From Venatoribacter pacificus (GTDB lineage Bacteria; Pseudomonadota; Gammaproteobacteria; Pseudomonadales; Oceanobacteraceae): a DNA stretch of 64,000 nucleotides. The position numbers and the translations under genes were made by a program. The notes beneath the pieces were generated by a model. The model was given only the letters and a program-made list of their open reading frames with translations, had not been told where the DNA came from and ran no database searches. Below, piece by piece: positions 53,842 through 62,853 of the stretch. The stretch is from NCBI RefSeq assembly GCF_025318105.1, contig NZ_JAOANI010000012.1:186001-250000 (forward strand), read 5' to 3'. How positions within the stretch are numbered: the first letter of the stretch is position 1; each line of letters opens with the position of its first letter.

Positions 53842-54513
53842 CTACTTTTCCAGCAACTGCCTTGGATCTGTTGCCGGGTTCTGGTTTATCTCGTTTGCAG
53901 TGCGGATACTCAGGCTTAAAATTCGGTCAGCATCCACCGGCCCCAGACACTCACATACGCCGATATAAATAAAGTTAAGTAAGCGCTTCAAATCGCTCAG
54001 CGGAGCACTGGCCACAACCAATGCATGCTTGCCATCCCCCCAAAGATTAAATGCGTACGCCAACTCCTGAGAAATGTTATGCCGCAAAGACTGCTCCATC
54101 GCGTAACGTTTTACCACCCGGACCGTATCTGAACGCAACTGGCCGAAAAGCGTTGTTAATACCGACGAATAAACATCGCTCCAATCTGGCTGCTGAAATA
54201 ATTCCATCTCATCCAGACTGCCACTTTCTGCCTGAGCAGACTGATATCTCAGCATGTCATTCATCGGGTCAGGCTGCAGTTGTGCACTGCTGTCCATCAG
54301 AATGCCGATTAGCTGGCGATACAAATGGGAGCGATTCTGCGCCACCTCGGGAATATCTTTGCAATCCGACAAAAAACCGTTCAGTTCAAATTGTGATTTC
54401 TGCGCATAATGATTCTGCCAACGCCACATGGCCCGCCATAAACCATCCCCTTGCAGGGTTTCCTGAAGAACCGTAAATACTGCCCGTCTTTTTACTTCAA
54501 TCGTCATTGTCAT
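53842..54513 (-). CDS. Unknown protein cotranscribed with amtB, 223 aa
   Basis: No signal peptide or membrane span; predominantly helical and acidic, therefore probably cytosolic. I do not recognise the fold. A conserved-looking stretch lies at the C-terminal third (SDLKRLLNFIYIGVCECLGPVDADRIL). It starts 10 bp after the amtB stop with no terminator between. This position is normally held by glnK or is empty. It may act with the transporter or in nitrogen-limited cells; that is inference. Confidence 0.6.
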   Translation of the reverse strand: MTMTIEVKRRAVFTVLQETLQGDGLWRAMWRWQNHYAQKSQFELNGFLSDCKDIPEVAQNRSHLYRQLIGILMDSSAQLQPDPMNDMLRYQSAQAESGSLDEMELFQQPDWSDVYSSVLTTLFGQLRSDTVRVVKRYAMEQSLRHNISQELAYAFNLWGDGKHALVVASAPLSDLKRLLNFIYIGVCECLGPVDADRILSLSIRTANEINQNPATDPRQLLEK

Positions 54514-54523
54514 TAGCGGCTAC

Positions 54524-55828
54524 TCATAATTCACGATGATAAGTAACGTTCTGATGAAACTCCGGGTAACCCACTTCATCATGCTCGGTAAAATCCAGCC
54601 CCTGCTGCTCATGCTGAGTGCTTGCACGTAAACCGATCAAACGATCAATCAGAAAAAACAGAATAAGCGATAACGGAAACGCCCAGAAAAACGCCGAGAA
54701 AATCCCTACCAACTGCACGGCAATCTGCGACGGATCAAACATATTATCTTTCAGGAAAAGCCCGGCCGCTAATGTTCCCCAGGCACCGGCGAAGCCATGA
54801 ACAGGAATAGCACCCACTACATCATCCAGCCGACGGCGTTCCAGCCAGCCCGCACCGTAAACCGATATTGCTCCGGCAATCAGACCGGTCAGGGCAGCAA
54901 ATTCCGGCGTCATCGACGCACAACCTGCGGTGATACCCACCAGGCCAGCAATACTGCCGTTAATCGTGGAGGTCAGCAGCACCGGACGTTTACTCATACG
55001 GCTGAACAGCAATGCTCCGGTTGCTCCGGCAGCCGCAGCTAATTGTGTATTCAGTACAATCAAGCCGATTTCTGCATTCGCCGCCAGCGTGCTGCCGCCA
55101 TTAAAACCAAACCAGCCGAGCCATAAAATAAAACCGCCCAGCGCCACAAGGGAAAGGTTATGGCCCGGAATACTGCGCGCAGCACCACTGGTTCGGTCAA
55201 AACGCCCGGTTCGCGCGCCTAACACGATAATGCCTGCCAGTGCGCACCAGGCACCGACAGAGTGAACAACGGTCGAACCGGCAAAATCGATAAAACCTAA
55301 CTTGGCCAACCAACCCGTGCCACCGTACATACCGCCCCAAACCCAACTGCCAAATACCGGATAAATAAACGCCGTAATCACGCAGGTCGCGATCAAGTAC
55401 GCATCGTATTTTGTCCGCTCAGCCATCGCACCACTGCAAATAGTGACCGCCGTCGCCGCGAACATCGTTTGAAACAGCAGCACGGTGTAATCCCAGGATT
55501 CAGCTTCGACCGACGTTGTTGACGAAAGGGCAAAGTGGCTGGCACCGAAAAACCCAGTGAAATTTTCTCCGAACATCAGGCCATAACCCACCAGCCAGAA
55601 AATAAGACTGCCAAGACATACGTCCATGTAGTTTTTCATCATTACGTTGACGGCATTTTTTGCCCGCGACATACCGCTTTCCAGCAAAGCAAAACCCGCC
55701 TGCATAAAAAACACCAACGCTGCTGCCATGACCACCCATAAAGTATTGATATTCAATTCTGCGGCCGACGTAGCTGCCATCGCAGGAACACTGACACTGC
55801 TTAATGCGATCCACACAATCCATTTCAT
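54524..55828 (-). CDS. amtB: Ammonium transporter
   Basis: Inner-membrane Amt channel of 434 residues with a cleavable signal sequence (ending MAATS) and eleven transmembrane helices. The deprotonating twin histidines lie in STVVHSVGAW and IPVHGFAGAW. The C-terminal tail (after FFLIDRLIGLRAS) is the GlnK-contacting region, here with HDEVGYPEFHQ. Transcription probably starts at a sigma54 promoter, and there is no glnK next to it. Confidence 0.95.
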   Translation of the reverse strand: MKWIVWIALSSVSVPAMAATSAAELNINTLWVVMAAALVFFMQAGFALLESGMSRAKNAVNVMMKNYMDVCLGSLIFWLVGYGLMFGENFTGFFGASHFALSSTTSVEAESWDYTVLLFQTMFAATAVTICSGAMAERTKYDAYLIATCVITAFIYPVFGSWVWGGMYGGTGWLAKLGFIDFAGSTVVHSVGAWCALAGIIVLGARTGRFDRTSGAARSIPGHNLSLVALGGFILWLGWFGFNGGSTLAANAEIGLIVLNTQLAAAAGATGALLFSRMSKRPVLLTSTINGSIAGLVGITAGCASMTPEFAALTGLIAGAISVYGAGWLERRRLDDVVGAIPVHGFAGAWGTLAAGLFLKDNMFDPSQIAVQLVGIFSAFFWAFPLSLILFFLIDRLIGLRASTQHEQQGLDFTEHDEVGYPEFHQNVTYHREL

Positions 55829-55858
55829 AACATTACCTGTTTGGCTGTTCAGACAAAG

Positions 55859-55874
55859 AGCAAACGTGCTGCCG
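55859..55874 (-). promoter_or_regulatory. Candidate sigma54 promoter of amtB
   Basis: On the minus strand CGGCAG-N5-TTGCT keeps the GG and GC elements at the correct 10-bp spacing of the -24/-12 promoter, differing from TGGCAC-N5-TTGCT at two positions. A start about 20 bp before the ATG is expected. Confidence 0.65.
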
Positions 55875-55906
55875 TGTTTTTCATCCAGACTATGCGTCTG
55901 GGATAT

Positions 55907-55943
55907 TTATCAACGCTACTTATCAACGCTATTTATCAACAGC
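55907..55943. repeat. Three tandem TTATCAAC repeats (13-bp period)
   Basis: TTATCAACGCTA at 55907-55918 and 55920-55931, and TTATCAACAGCG from 55933. They lie 33-70 bp upstream of the amtB -24 element. They are unlike NtrC sites; the third copy differs from a DnaA box by one base. Confidence 0.65.
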
Positions 55944-56175
55944 GAGCAAAGCCTGTGCCAGAACAATGAGCGGAAAAATATACCGGCGTGAGCGCAGGGC
56001 AGAGAAAAAACCGTGACTGTGAAAATATTCCAGCACCAGAAAAGTGCAGCACAAAACCAGCACGCACCAGCTTCAGGCTGACAGAACGTTCGCTGCACTG
56101 CTATATTGCAGTTAAAGCACCTCGGAATAATTCATAGGCGCTTTAAAGGAACTCACTCTGCAACGGCCAGGAATC

Positions 56176-56790
56176 ATGTCATTAATCGTGTTCGATATGG
56201 GTATACGGGTTGAGACGCCTCTGCGGCCGGATAAAAACCGGATAAAAGCAACCGCAGCGACCTCGGCTATTCAGCCGGTAAGAACCGGTGACTCTCAGTC
56301 TCCTGCCGAAAGACAGGCACAGCAGGTTCTGGAACACTATGCGCATCAGCAAAAGACACCCGACTCCATCGCTTTTGCCGCCGACATTATGCATACACCG
56401 GTCATGACGCTAACGCCGGATCACAGCGTACAGGATGCCTGGAATAAACTGGCGGAAAGTGGCTACCACCACCTGCCGGTGGTTGATGACGAGAATAAAG
56501 TGAATGCCATTATTTCTGACCGCGATTTAATGCACGCCCTGATGCAACAAAACAGCCGATCAACCGGCCTGCCGGATATCTGGGAAAATAACATTATGAA
56601 CTATGCTGTTCACCCAGTGATCTGTGCCCTGAAAACGACTGATATACGCCAGACCAGCAACATCCTTTTTGAATACAACATCGGCGCACTGCCCGTTATC
56701 GATGATAACCACAGACTGTGCGGAATAATTACCCGCACCGATATTCTGAAATTACTCCGGCATTACGGCCCAATGGAACTCTGGGCATAA
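56176..56790 (+). CDS. CBS-domain protein, 204 aa
   Basis: A cytosolic protein with two tandem CBS modules at about residues 73-130 and 140-200 (FAADIMHTPVMTLTPDHSVQDAWNKL, then VDDENKVNAIISDRDL and NNIMNYAVHPVICALKTTDI). The ~70-residue N-terminal part is unstructured. CBS pairs usually bind adenine nucleotides, here probably as a regulatory or energy sensor; the ligand is not evident. AGGAA precedes the ATG. It lies 26 bp before ppnN, with which it is probably cotranscribed, a suggestive link to nucleotide levels. Confidence 0.85.
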   Translation: MSLIVFDMGIRVETPLRPDKNRIKATAATSAIQPVRTGDSQSPAERQAQQVLEHYAHQQKTPDSIAFAADIMHTPVMTLTPDHSVQDAWNKLAESGYHHLPVVDDENKVNAIISDRDLMHALMQQNSRSTGLPDIWENNIMNYAVHPVICALKTTDIRQTSNILFEYNIGALPVIDDNHRLCGIITRTDILKLLRHYGPMELWA

Positions 56791-56816
56791 TTTTTACTCC
56801 GGGGACAGGAGAAACC

Positions 56817-58178
56817 ATGACAAAACACTATGAACTGATTCACCCTAAAACCCACCTGCGTGTTCTTTCCCGCTATGAAATACAACAACTGCGCGAAGTG
56901 GGCAGTGACGTCCACGAACTGGTAAGACGCTGCTGTTACGCCGTTCTCAGTGCTGGCAGTCAGTCGGATAATTATCTGGAACTGAAAGAAGAATTCCGTA
57001 ATTTTAATATTCAGGTACAACAGGAAGACCGCGGTATTGTACTCAGCCTGAAAAATCCACCGCAGAGTGCGTTTGTCGATGGCGAAATCATTCGCGGCGT
57101 ACGTGAGCAACTATTCTCCGTACTGCGCGATGTTCTCTATGCACAGGAGTCCATCCTCGAAGCACACCGCTTTGATCTGAATAACGGCGACGACATCACC
57201 AACGCCGTTTTTCACCTGCTGCGTAACGCTAACGTGCTGAAGCCAGATCGCTGGCCAAACCTGGCGATCTGCTGGGGTGGTCATTCCATTCCACGTAATG
57301 AATACCAGTACACCAAAGATGTTGGTTACCAATTAGGGTTACGCGGTCTGGATGTTGGTACCGGTTGCGGCCCCGGTGCCATGAAAGGGCCGATGAAAGG
57401 TTGCGCCATTGGTCATGCCAAGCAACACAACCGCGATGGCCGCTATATCGGCATCACCGAACCAGGCATTATCGCCACCGAAGCACCGAACCCGATTGTC
57501 AATGAACTGGTAATTCTGCCAGACATTGAAAAGCGCCTGGAAGCATTTATCCGTCTTGCCCATGGCATCGTGATTTTTCCCGGTGGGCCAGGAACAGCCG
57601 AAGAACTGCTGTATTTACTCGGCGTCCTGTCACACCCTGACAATCAGCAAATTCCGTTTCCGATTGTGATTACCGGCCCGACCGAGACTGAAGATTATCT
57701 GCGAGCCATTGACCGTTTTATCGGCACGGCTCTGGGAGCCACTGCCCAACAACGTTATCAGATTATTATTCAGGATGCAGAAGCGGTTGCACGCGCGATG
57801 AAAGCTGGGATTGCAGAAGTTGAGCAGTACCGTCAGTCAAGCAACGATGCCTACTTTTTTAACTGGGCTTTAACCATCGTGGAAGATTTTCAGCTGCCGT
57901 TTGATCCAACCCATGAAGCAATGAGCAATCTTTGCCTGAGCAAATCGCTGCCTGGCCATGAACTGGCTGCTAATCTGCGCCGCGCCTTTTCCGGTATTGT
58001 TGCCGGTAATGTGAAGGAGGTGGGAATCACCCGCGTACAGGAGCACGGTCCGTATCAGATACAGGGCGATAAAAGCATTCTGCAAGGGATGGACGTGTTG
58101 TTAACTGCCATGGTGAAACACGGGCGCATGAAGATCAGCGGCGACTATACGCCATGCTATGAAATCGTAGCCCGCTGA
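56817..58178 (+). CDS. ppnN: PpnN pyrimidine/purine nucleotide 5'-monophosphate nucleosidase
   Basis: Cleaves nucleoside monophosphates to base and ribose-5-phosphate; in E. coli the enzyme is (p)ppGpp-activated. A 453-residue LOG-family protein with the PGGPGTAEELLYLLG motif near the centre and the nucleotide-binding CWGGHSI and LDVGTGCGPGAM segments. ATG at 56817 follows AGGAGA, giving almost the E. coli length. The CBS gene precedes it. Confidence 0.94.
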   Translation: MTKHYELIHPKTHLRVLSRYEIQQLREVGSDVHELVRRCCYAVLSAGSQSDNYLELKEEFRNFNIQVQQEDRGIVLSLKNPPQSAFVDGEIIRGVREQLFSVLRDVLYAQESILEAHRFDLNNGDDITNAVFHLLRNANVLKPDRWPNLAICWGGHSIPRNEYQYTKDVGYQLGLRGLDVGTGCGPGAMKGPMKGCAIGHAKQHNRDGRYIGITEPGIIATEAPNPIVNELVILPDIEKRLEAFIRLAHGIVIFPGGPGTAEELLYLLGVLSHPDNQQIPFPIVITGPTETEDYLRAIDRFIGTALGATAQQRYQIIIQDAEAVARAMKAGIAEVEQYRQSSNDAYFFNWALTIVEDFQLPFDPTHEAMSNLCLSKSLPGHELAANLRRAFSGIVAGNVKEVGITRVQEHGPYQIQGDKSILQGMDVLLTAMVKHGRMKISGDYTPCYEIVAR

Positions 58179-58198
58179 CGATATGAAAATAAAGAAAC

Positions 58199-58230
58199 AA
58201 AAAAGCGGCTGAACAGCAGCCGCTTTTTTT
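58199..58230. terminator. Bidirectional terminator, ppnN / di-haem lipoprotein gene
   Basis: GCGGCTG / CAGCCGC stem with AACAG loop, A-run upstream and T-run downstream. Confidence 0.92.
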
Positions 58231-58231
58231 A

Positions 58232-59980
58232 TCAGTAATAACTGAGAATATCTTTAATGCCGGTTTCTTGTTCCGATTCGACCGCTTCATGCACGGTTGT
58301 CACCGGTTTTATCACTGCATCACGTCCCAGTCTGTAGCTTTGCTCTTTTACCACAATCTGATATGCCTTATTCAGCATCAGAGCGCGCTCTGCGCCTGGC
58401 AGCAATAAATGACTGATATCCTGAGATAGCTTTGAGAACTCCTCAACTTTAGGGCTGCGGTCGGCATTGAAGAACTTGTTCAGAACTTCGTTGTTATCAC
58501 GGAACTCATTACCGGTTGGATTATGTTCAAGATAATAAGCGTACTCACCATGACCATCCTCGCGCGCAGGATCGGCAACGCCCTCTAAACCTTTTTCCAG
58601 CCAGTGATACCATCCATCACGGAAGCTGCCATGATCAAACTTGCGTGCAAACGAAATAGTAGTGTCATTGGAGGAGCCAATATAACCGTGGCAACCGGTA
58701 CAAAAATACGTTTCTTCGTAGGTTTGCGGCCGCAACTGCCCGGCATCATCTTCAATAAACCCCTGATACGTCCATCCCTGCGCAACCGTCAAGCCGGATT
58801 CCATATCACCTAAGGCTAACTTTGTACGGGATGGAAAATCATGACGTTCTTTAATTTCATCATCAACGATACCGCGCAACTGATAATAGTTTCTCCAGGA
58901 ATTCTTTTTCGAATAGCGCACTTCTTTCATACGTCTGGCCATTTTCACTTTGCCATCCGCAACATCAAGATAGCGTACGGTATGCAGGAACTCGGTACCT
59001 TCTGGATACAAACGCGCCGCCAGGTGTACAGCACCTTGTTCCTGCAACGTTTTGGCCTGGCCCACGTAACTCATCAGACGATTTTCTTTTGGCAGCCAAT
59101 CGTACGTTATGCGTTGAGCAACCGACAGAACGCCGTTTTTATCCAGATCGACGCCGTACTTATTTTCATCGACGGCAGCAATGGGAATGTCTTTTTCTTT
59201 AATAAGTGCTTCGACAATGGCGAGGTTAACAGCGTAAGTCACCGGATCGAAGATACCCTCATTGTTCTTACGGAATGCGTCAGGCAGACGAATCATGACA
59301 TCATCCGTCGAGCCATTGGTCGGCATAAAGGTTCCCAGAAAAGGATAATACGCAAACACCCGCCAGCCGGTATATTCACCCGCCGGTGAAATATCAAATC
59401 CCTGCTCATTAAAAGCAAAATAGGCATCCGGAATATAGCCATCCCACTGGCCATTTTTGTTGCGATCCCACTCAGCAGGTGGGTTTGCTAATTTAGCTGA
59501 CAGAATGATTCCGCCATTATCGGAGAAATAGTTATCCTCTCTGACGTAAGAAAGTATCTCCTGATCTGACACCTTACCAATGGCTTCTGTACGGTCCTTA
59601 AACAGGTTATCCCAATTATTTTTAAGGCCACTTTCCGGGAAAGCATAGGCTACCTGAACATCAATATCGTTAAGAAAATTAGGACGCTTGCTCTCCGTGT
59701 GGCAGGCATAACAAGGATTCTGGACACCCTGATCGGTTACCGGGTCGGTATAACACTGAGGTGGAATATAAGGCACAGGATTAATGGTGGCGTCACTCGT
59801 GATATCAACCAGTGTTCCGAATGAATAGCTGGACGCAACCGGATTCACTTTATTCTCTGCCGGAATATTTTCCCCACTATCTGCCTGAGGCTGTTTGGAC
59901 TGATCACTTTCAGACGCGGTGAAACACCCGGACAATACCGAGGACAGCATGGCAACAATAAACAAAGGATACGTTTTCAT
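58232..59980 (-). CDS. Di-haem cytochrome c-like lipoprotein
   Basis: A 582-residue lipoprotein (LSGC lipobox near residue 18; MKTYPLFIVAMLSSVLSGC). Two covalent haem motifs are seen, C90-x2-C93-H94 (CYACH) and C427-x2-C430-H431 (CTGCH), about 335 residues apart. I do not recognise the family, and there is no peroxidase signature I can name. It is a membrane-anchored periplasmic or surface electron-transfer protein by its motifs. ATG at 59980 is preferred to the frame open at 60037, because it starts the signal peptide. It follows the phoX gene, but a terminator lies between. Confidence 0.75.
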   Translation of the reverse strand: MKTYPLFIVAMLSSVLSGCFTASESDQSKQPQADSGENIPAENKVNPVASSYSFGTLVDITSDATINPVPYIPPQCYTDPVTDQGVQNPCYACHTESKRPNFLNDIDVQVAYAFPESGLKNNWDNLFKDRTEAIGKVSDQEILSYVREDNYFSDNGGIILSAKLANPPAEWDRNKNGQWDGYIPDAYFAFNEQGFDISPAGEYTGWRVFAYYPFLGTFMPTNGSTDDVMIRLPDAFRKNNEGIFDPVTYAVNLAIVEALIKEKDIPIAAVDENKYGVDLDKNGVLSVAQRITYDWLPKENRLMSYVGQAKTLQEQGAVHLAARLYPEGTEFLHTVRYLDVADGKVKMARRMKEVRYSKKNSWRNYYQLRGIVDDEIKERHDFPSRTKLALGDMESGLTVAQGWTYQGFIEDDAGQLRPQTYEETYFCTGCHGYIGSSNDTTISFARKFDHGSFRDGWYHWLEKGLEGVADPAREDGHGEYAYYLEHNPTGNEFRDNNEVLNKFFNADRSPKVEEFSKLSQDISHLLLPGAERALMLNKAYQIVVKEQSYRLGRDAVIKPVTTVHEAVESEQETGIKDILSYY

Positions 59981-59989
59981 AAATCTACC

Positions 59990-60022
59990 AAAAACAAAAA
60001 AGGGGCAGCCGTAGCTGCCCCT
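59990..60022 (-). terminator. Terminator of phoX
   Basis: AGGGGCAGC / GCTGCCCCT stem with CGTA loop, followed on the minus strand by T-rich sequence. The stop of phoX is 18 bp upstream. Confidence 0.85.
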
Positions 60023-60040
60023 AATCTTAAGCGTCAAATA

Positions 60041-62041
60041 TTACTGTACGTTTACAGCCGGGAAAGGCCCAACGTAACCGGTGTAAGCACGCGCTTCACC
60101 TGCGCCAGTATTTTGATTGCTATCCGATTCACCATAAGGGTGCTGAACAACAGTGGTCAGGTAAGACCAGCCATTGATGTTCGGGTACCAGTAAGGTGAA
60201 GTCGTTTCTGAACCGTAAGGCGTGGTCAGGATGCGGGTCAGCTTTTCAGTAGCAAAGTCATACGCCCAGATCGCATCGTTCTGATGGCCTGAACCGGTAT
60301 CTTCACCAATAATCAGCATGTCGTAACCTGAAACATAGGTAACGTTATCCGGCTCGGAGATACCGTCGATATGACAGCTGTTCTTCGCTTCAAAACCAGC
60401 AACCTGCGGGTCAGATGCACTGACCGGACGACCAGCAACCAGACCGTACATGTTGTGTGCAACGTAGTTGGAACCGATTACTGAATCAGGGCCCAGGTCC
60501 ATCTGATAAACCGCACCACACTTGTTCTGATCATCCAGCTGCATGTGGTCAGGACCACCGACATCACCAGAGGTACCAGCCAGCATAGACTTGGCAACGT
60601 TAGACATGCCTACGTACATTTTATGACGCTTGCTGTCGTAGGTAATACCTTCTTCTTTGCGGAATTCAGTCGTCGCACCCAGCATCGCCGCATAACGACG
60701 GGTTTCCAGACGTGAAGCAACTTTCTCCATGCCGGCTTTAACTTTCAGACATTCCTGACCAACACCATTGGCGCTGATGGAGGTAAAGCCTGCACTACAG
60801 GCATCTGCAACCGGCGCTTCAGATTCAAAGATATCGTTGAAGGTTACTTTCGTTTTACCGTTAGTGCCGTGAACGTAATCGCTGATTTCTGCATCGGTAG
60901 CATGACCCAGGCTGATCCAGGTCAGATCTGCTGCGCCAACACCGGTAGAATCGGTCTGATTCCACTTAGCGGCGTAGGTAGTACCTGCACTCAGGTCACC
61001 AGCGGTATCAGCAACAAACATATACAGGCCAACGTTGGTACCATCGTCGGTCATATAGGTTGTTTTGGAATCTGGCATAACGTAAGACAGCTCGAACGCC
61101 AGGCGGCCCATTGCATAGTGTTTTGCTGTGGTCACAGACGCATTTTCTGCAACAGCCACTTCAATGTTCCAACCGTAGAAGTACGGGTTCCATTCTGCTG
61201 CATCAGCAAAGTAGTCGAGCATCGGAGCTGAATAGCCGTTAGCCGCCGCTTCAACATTGGTCGGTTGCGATTTAGCATCCGGCTCATATTCTTCGGATGC
61301 CAGATGAGTGGTCCACGGAGTCACAGAACCGGCACAGTGTACCCAACCACCGTCAACACCAGACTGATCAATCTGAGTCAGATTAGTAACACTCAGCTTA
61401 CCGTTGTCTTTATTCTGATCCAGTTCCAGCAGGAACATTGCACCCGGACGGTCTTCAAACTGAGAAACAGAATACAGTTTGTTGCCGATTGGCAGCAGAG
61501 AAGTAAATTCATTGGAATCGGAAATACGCGCAGAGCCGTCATCTTCTTTCAGAACCGTACCGGCTTTATCAACCAGCTGACCGAAAGCCACACCGCTGAT
61601 AACATCACCGGAGCGTGCGAATACATTATATTCACCGCCATAGATTTTGCCGTTTACGATCGCCTGAGAAACGGATACTTCACGTTTTTCAGCGTCAGTG
61701 GCCGGCGCATTAACACCGACAAATTTCATAAATGCCGGGCTGCCGTTATTGCCGTCCTGACCGTTGTTGCCGTCCTGGCCGTTACATACCTGCTGAGTGC
61801 TGTCTACTTCAGCATCATCCAGCACGCCATTGCGGTTATCATCGATACCGCTTTCAACCGTAATACCACCGTTGGCACAAGTCGTGTTCGCCGCAAAAAC
61901 GGTGGAACGGGTCACTGAAGATGAAGATTTTGGAGTGTCATTATTGTTATTATTGCCACCACCACACGCCGCCAGAGTGGCTGCGGAAGCAACGATCATC
62001 GCCTGAAACAGGCGCTTCTTTTGAAAAAGTTCCATAGTCAT
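60041..62041 (-). CDS. PhoX-family alkaline phosphatase, lipoprotein
   Basis: A 666-residue exported protein with LAAC lipobox at about residue 25 and a Gly/Asn-rich linker, then a collagen-like GQDGNNGQDGNNG segment. The large domain has PhoX-type (DUF839) signatures, including YDSKRHKMYVGMSNV, VSGYDMLIIGEDTGSGHQND and GWSYLTTVVQHPYGES. PhoX enzymes are calcium/iron monoesterases that free phosphate from organic esters outside the cytoplasm. A strong Pho box lies directly upstream, supporting phosphate control. ATG at 62041 or 62035; the latter has slightly better ribosome-site spacing. Confidence 0.88.
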   Translation of the reverse strand: MTMELFQKKRLFQAMIVASAATLAACGGGNNNNNDTPKSSSSVTRSTVFAANTTCANGGITVESGIDDNRNGVLDDAEVDSTQQVCNGQDGNNGQDGNNGSPAFMKFVGVNAPATDAEKREVSVSQAIVNGKIYGGEYNVFARSGDVISGVAFGQLVDKAGTVLKEDDGSARISDSNEFTSLLPIGNKLYSVSQFEDRPGAMFLLELDQNKDNGKLSVTNLTQIDQSGVDGGWVHCAGSVTPWTTHLASEEYEPDAKSQPTNVEAAANGYSAPMLDYFADAAEWNPYFYGWNIEVAVAENASVTTAKHYAMGRLAFELSYVMPDSKTTYMTDDGTNVGLYMFVADTAGDLSAGTTYAAKWNQTDSTGVGAADLTWISLGHATDAEISDYVHGTNGKTKVTFNDIFESEAPVADACSAGFTSISANGVGQECLKVKAGMEKVASRLETRRYAAMLGATTEFRKEEGITYDSKRHKMYVGMSNVAKSMLAGTSGDVGGPDHMQLDDQNKCGAVYQMDLGPDSVIGSNYVAHNMYGLVAGRPVSASDPQVAGFEAKNSCHIDGISEPDNVTYVSGYDMLIIGEDTGSGHQNDAIWAYDFATEKLTRILTTPYGSETTSPYWYPNINGWSYLTTVVQHPYGESDSNQNTGAGEARAYTGYVGPFPAVNVQ

Positions 62042-62101
62042 CTCTCTCTAAGACTATCCGATTAGGAGTTATTTCCTGAGGCGCTAGGCTAGTAGAGAAA
62101 A

Positions 62102-62152
62102 ATGACAATAAGCGTGCAGTTTTATGACATATAAAAGACAGTTATATTACAG
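62102..62152 (-). promoter_or_regulatory. Pho box, five in-phase PhoB half sites
   Basis: On the minus strand the 7-mers CTGTAAT, CTGTCTT, ATGTCAT, CTGCACG and TTGTCAT follow each other with exactly 4-bp AT-rich spacers (11-bp period). The first pair matches the E. coli Pho box at 16 of 18 positions by my count. It ends 60 bp upstream of phoX. Confidence 0.85.
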
Positions 62153-62155
62153 ATA

Positions 62156-62830
62156 TCAATAGCGTCGGACCTGAACCACCACCCGCCGATTAGCGGCTCG
62201 CTGCTGCTCGATGGATTGAGCAGAATCTGTTTCTTTCGGCCGGCTATCAGCAAAGCCGGATGCTTTCAGGCGCTCCTTGGCAACGCCCTGACTCATCAGG
62301 TATTTGACAACGTGGGTCGCACGGGCTGCCGACAATTCCCAGTTCGAGGGAAATTGTTCATTGGCAATCGGAATATCATCGGTATGACCTTCCACCTCAA
62401 TCATGTGGGTTTCATGACTGGTATCGCGGATAATTGCAGACACTTTTTCCAGCAAGGGCATGGCGTTGGCTTTTAAATCGGCCGAACCGGAATCGTAAAG
62501 TGCCACGTTAGCGAACTCTACTTTGACTCCACGCTGATCAAGCACCACCGATAGCTGATCCTGCAGGCCATTCTGGGCAATATAATCATCCAACGCTTTT
62601 TTGATATCGGTAAAAGGGGTTGTCTGCTGACGGTCTGTCATTACCGTCGACAAACCTTCCTGTAATGCTTCAACTTTGCCCTGATCAATATCCGAAACAG
62701 ACAGTATTATGACGAAAAAAGCCAGCAACAGAGTGATCGCATCAGAATAGGTCACCAGCCATGAACTGGACGAGTCATCGAAGTTTGGCCGACGACGACG
62801 CAGACCCCGGCGCTTTACAGCTTCATCCAC
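62156..62830 (-). CDS. motB: MotB-like flagellar stator protein
   Basis: A 224-residue protein: short basic N-terminus, a single membrane helix with the proton/sodium-binding D30 (SSWLVTYSDAITLLLAFFVIIL), a plug segment and a C-terminal OmpA-like peptidoglycan-binding domain (VEGHTDDIPIANEQFPSNWELSAARA). It starts at GTG, supported by GGAGA. It follows motA by 23 bp. Together they form a MotA5B2 stator. Confidence 0.93.
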   Translation of the reverse strand: MDEAVKRRGLRRRRPNFDDSSSSWLVTYSDAITLLLAFFVIILSVSDIDQGKVEALQEGLSTVMTDRQQTTPFTDIKKALDDYIAQNGLQDQLSVVLDQRGVKVEFANVALYDSGSADLKANAMPLLEKVSAIIRDTSHETHMIEVEGHTDDIPIANEQFPSNWELSAARATHVVKYLMSQGVAKERLKASGFADSRPKETDSAQSIEQQRAANRRVVVQVRRY

Positions 62831-62853
62831 GACAGATCTCCGGAGTTATCAGA

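Larger units (their letters stand above)
55829..56175. other. 347-bp gene-free region upstream of amtB and the CBS gene
   Basis: Holds the sigma54-type promoter for amtB, three tandem TTATCAAC repeats, and an unassigned stretch before the CBS gene. I found no clear NtrC binding site and no coding frame. Confidence 0.7.

Noticed and set aside
55875..56175. NtrC binding boxes upstream of amtB.
   Set aside because: GCAC and GTGC half sites occur but not in the GCAC-N5-6-GGTGC arrangement. I therefore call only the sigma54 promoter.
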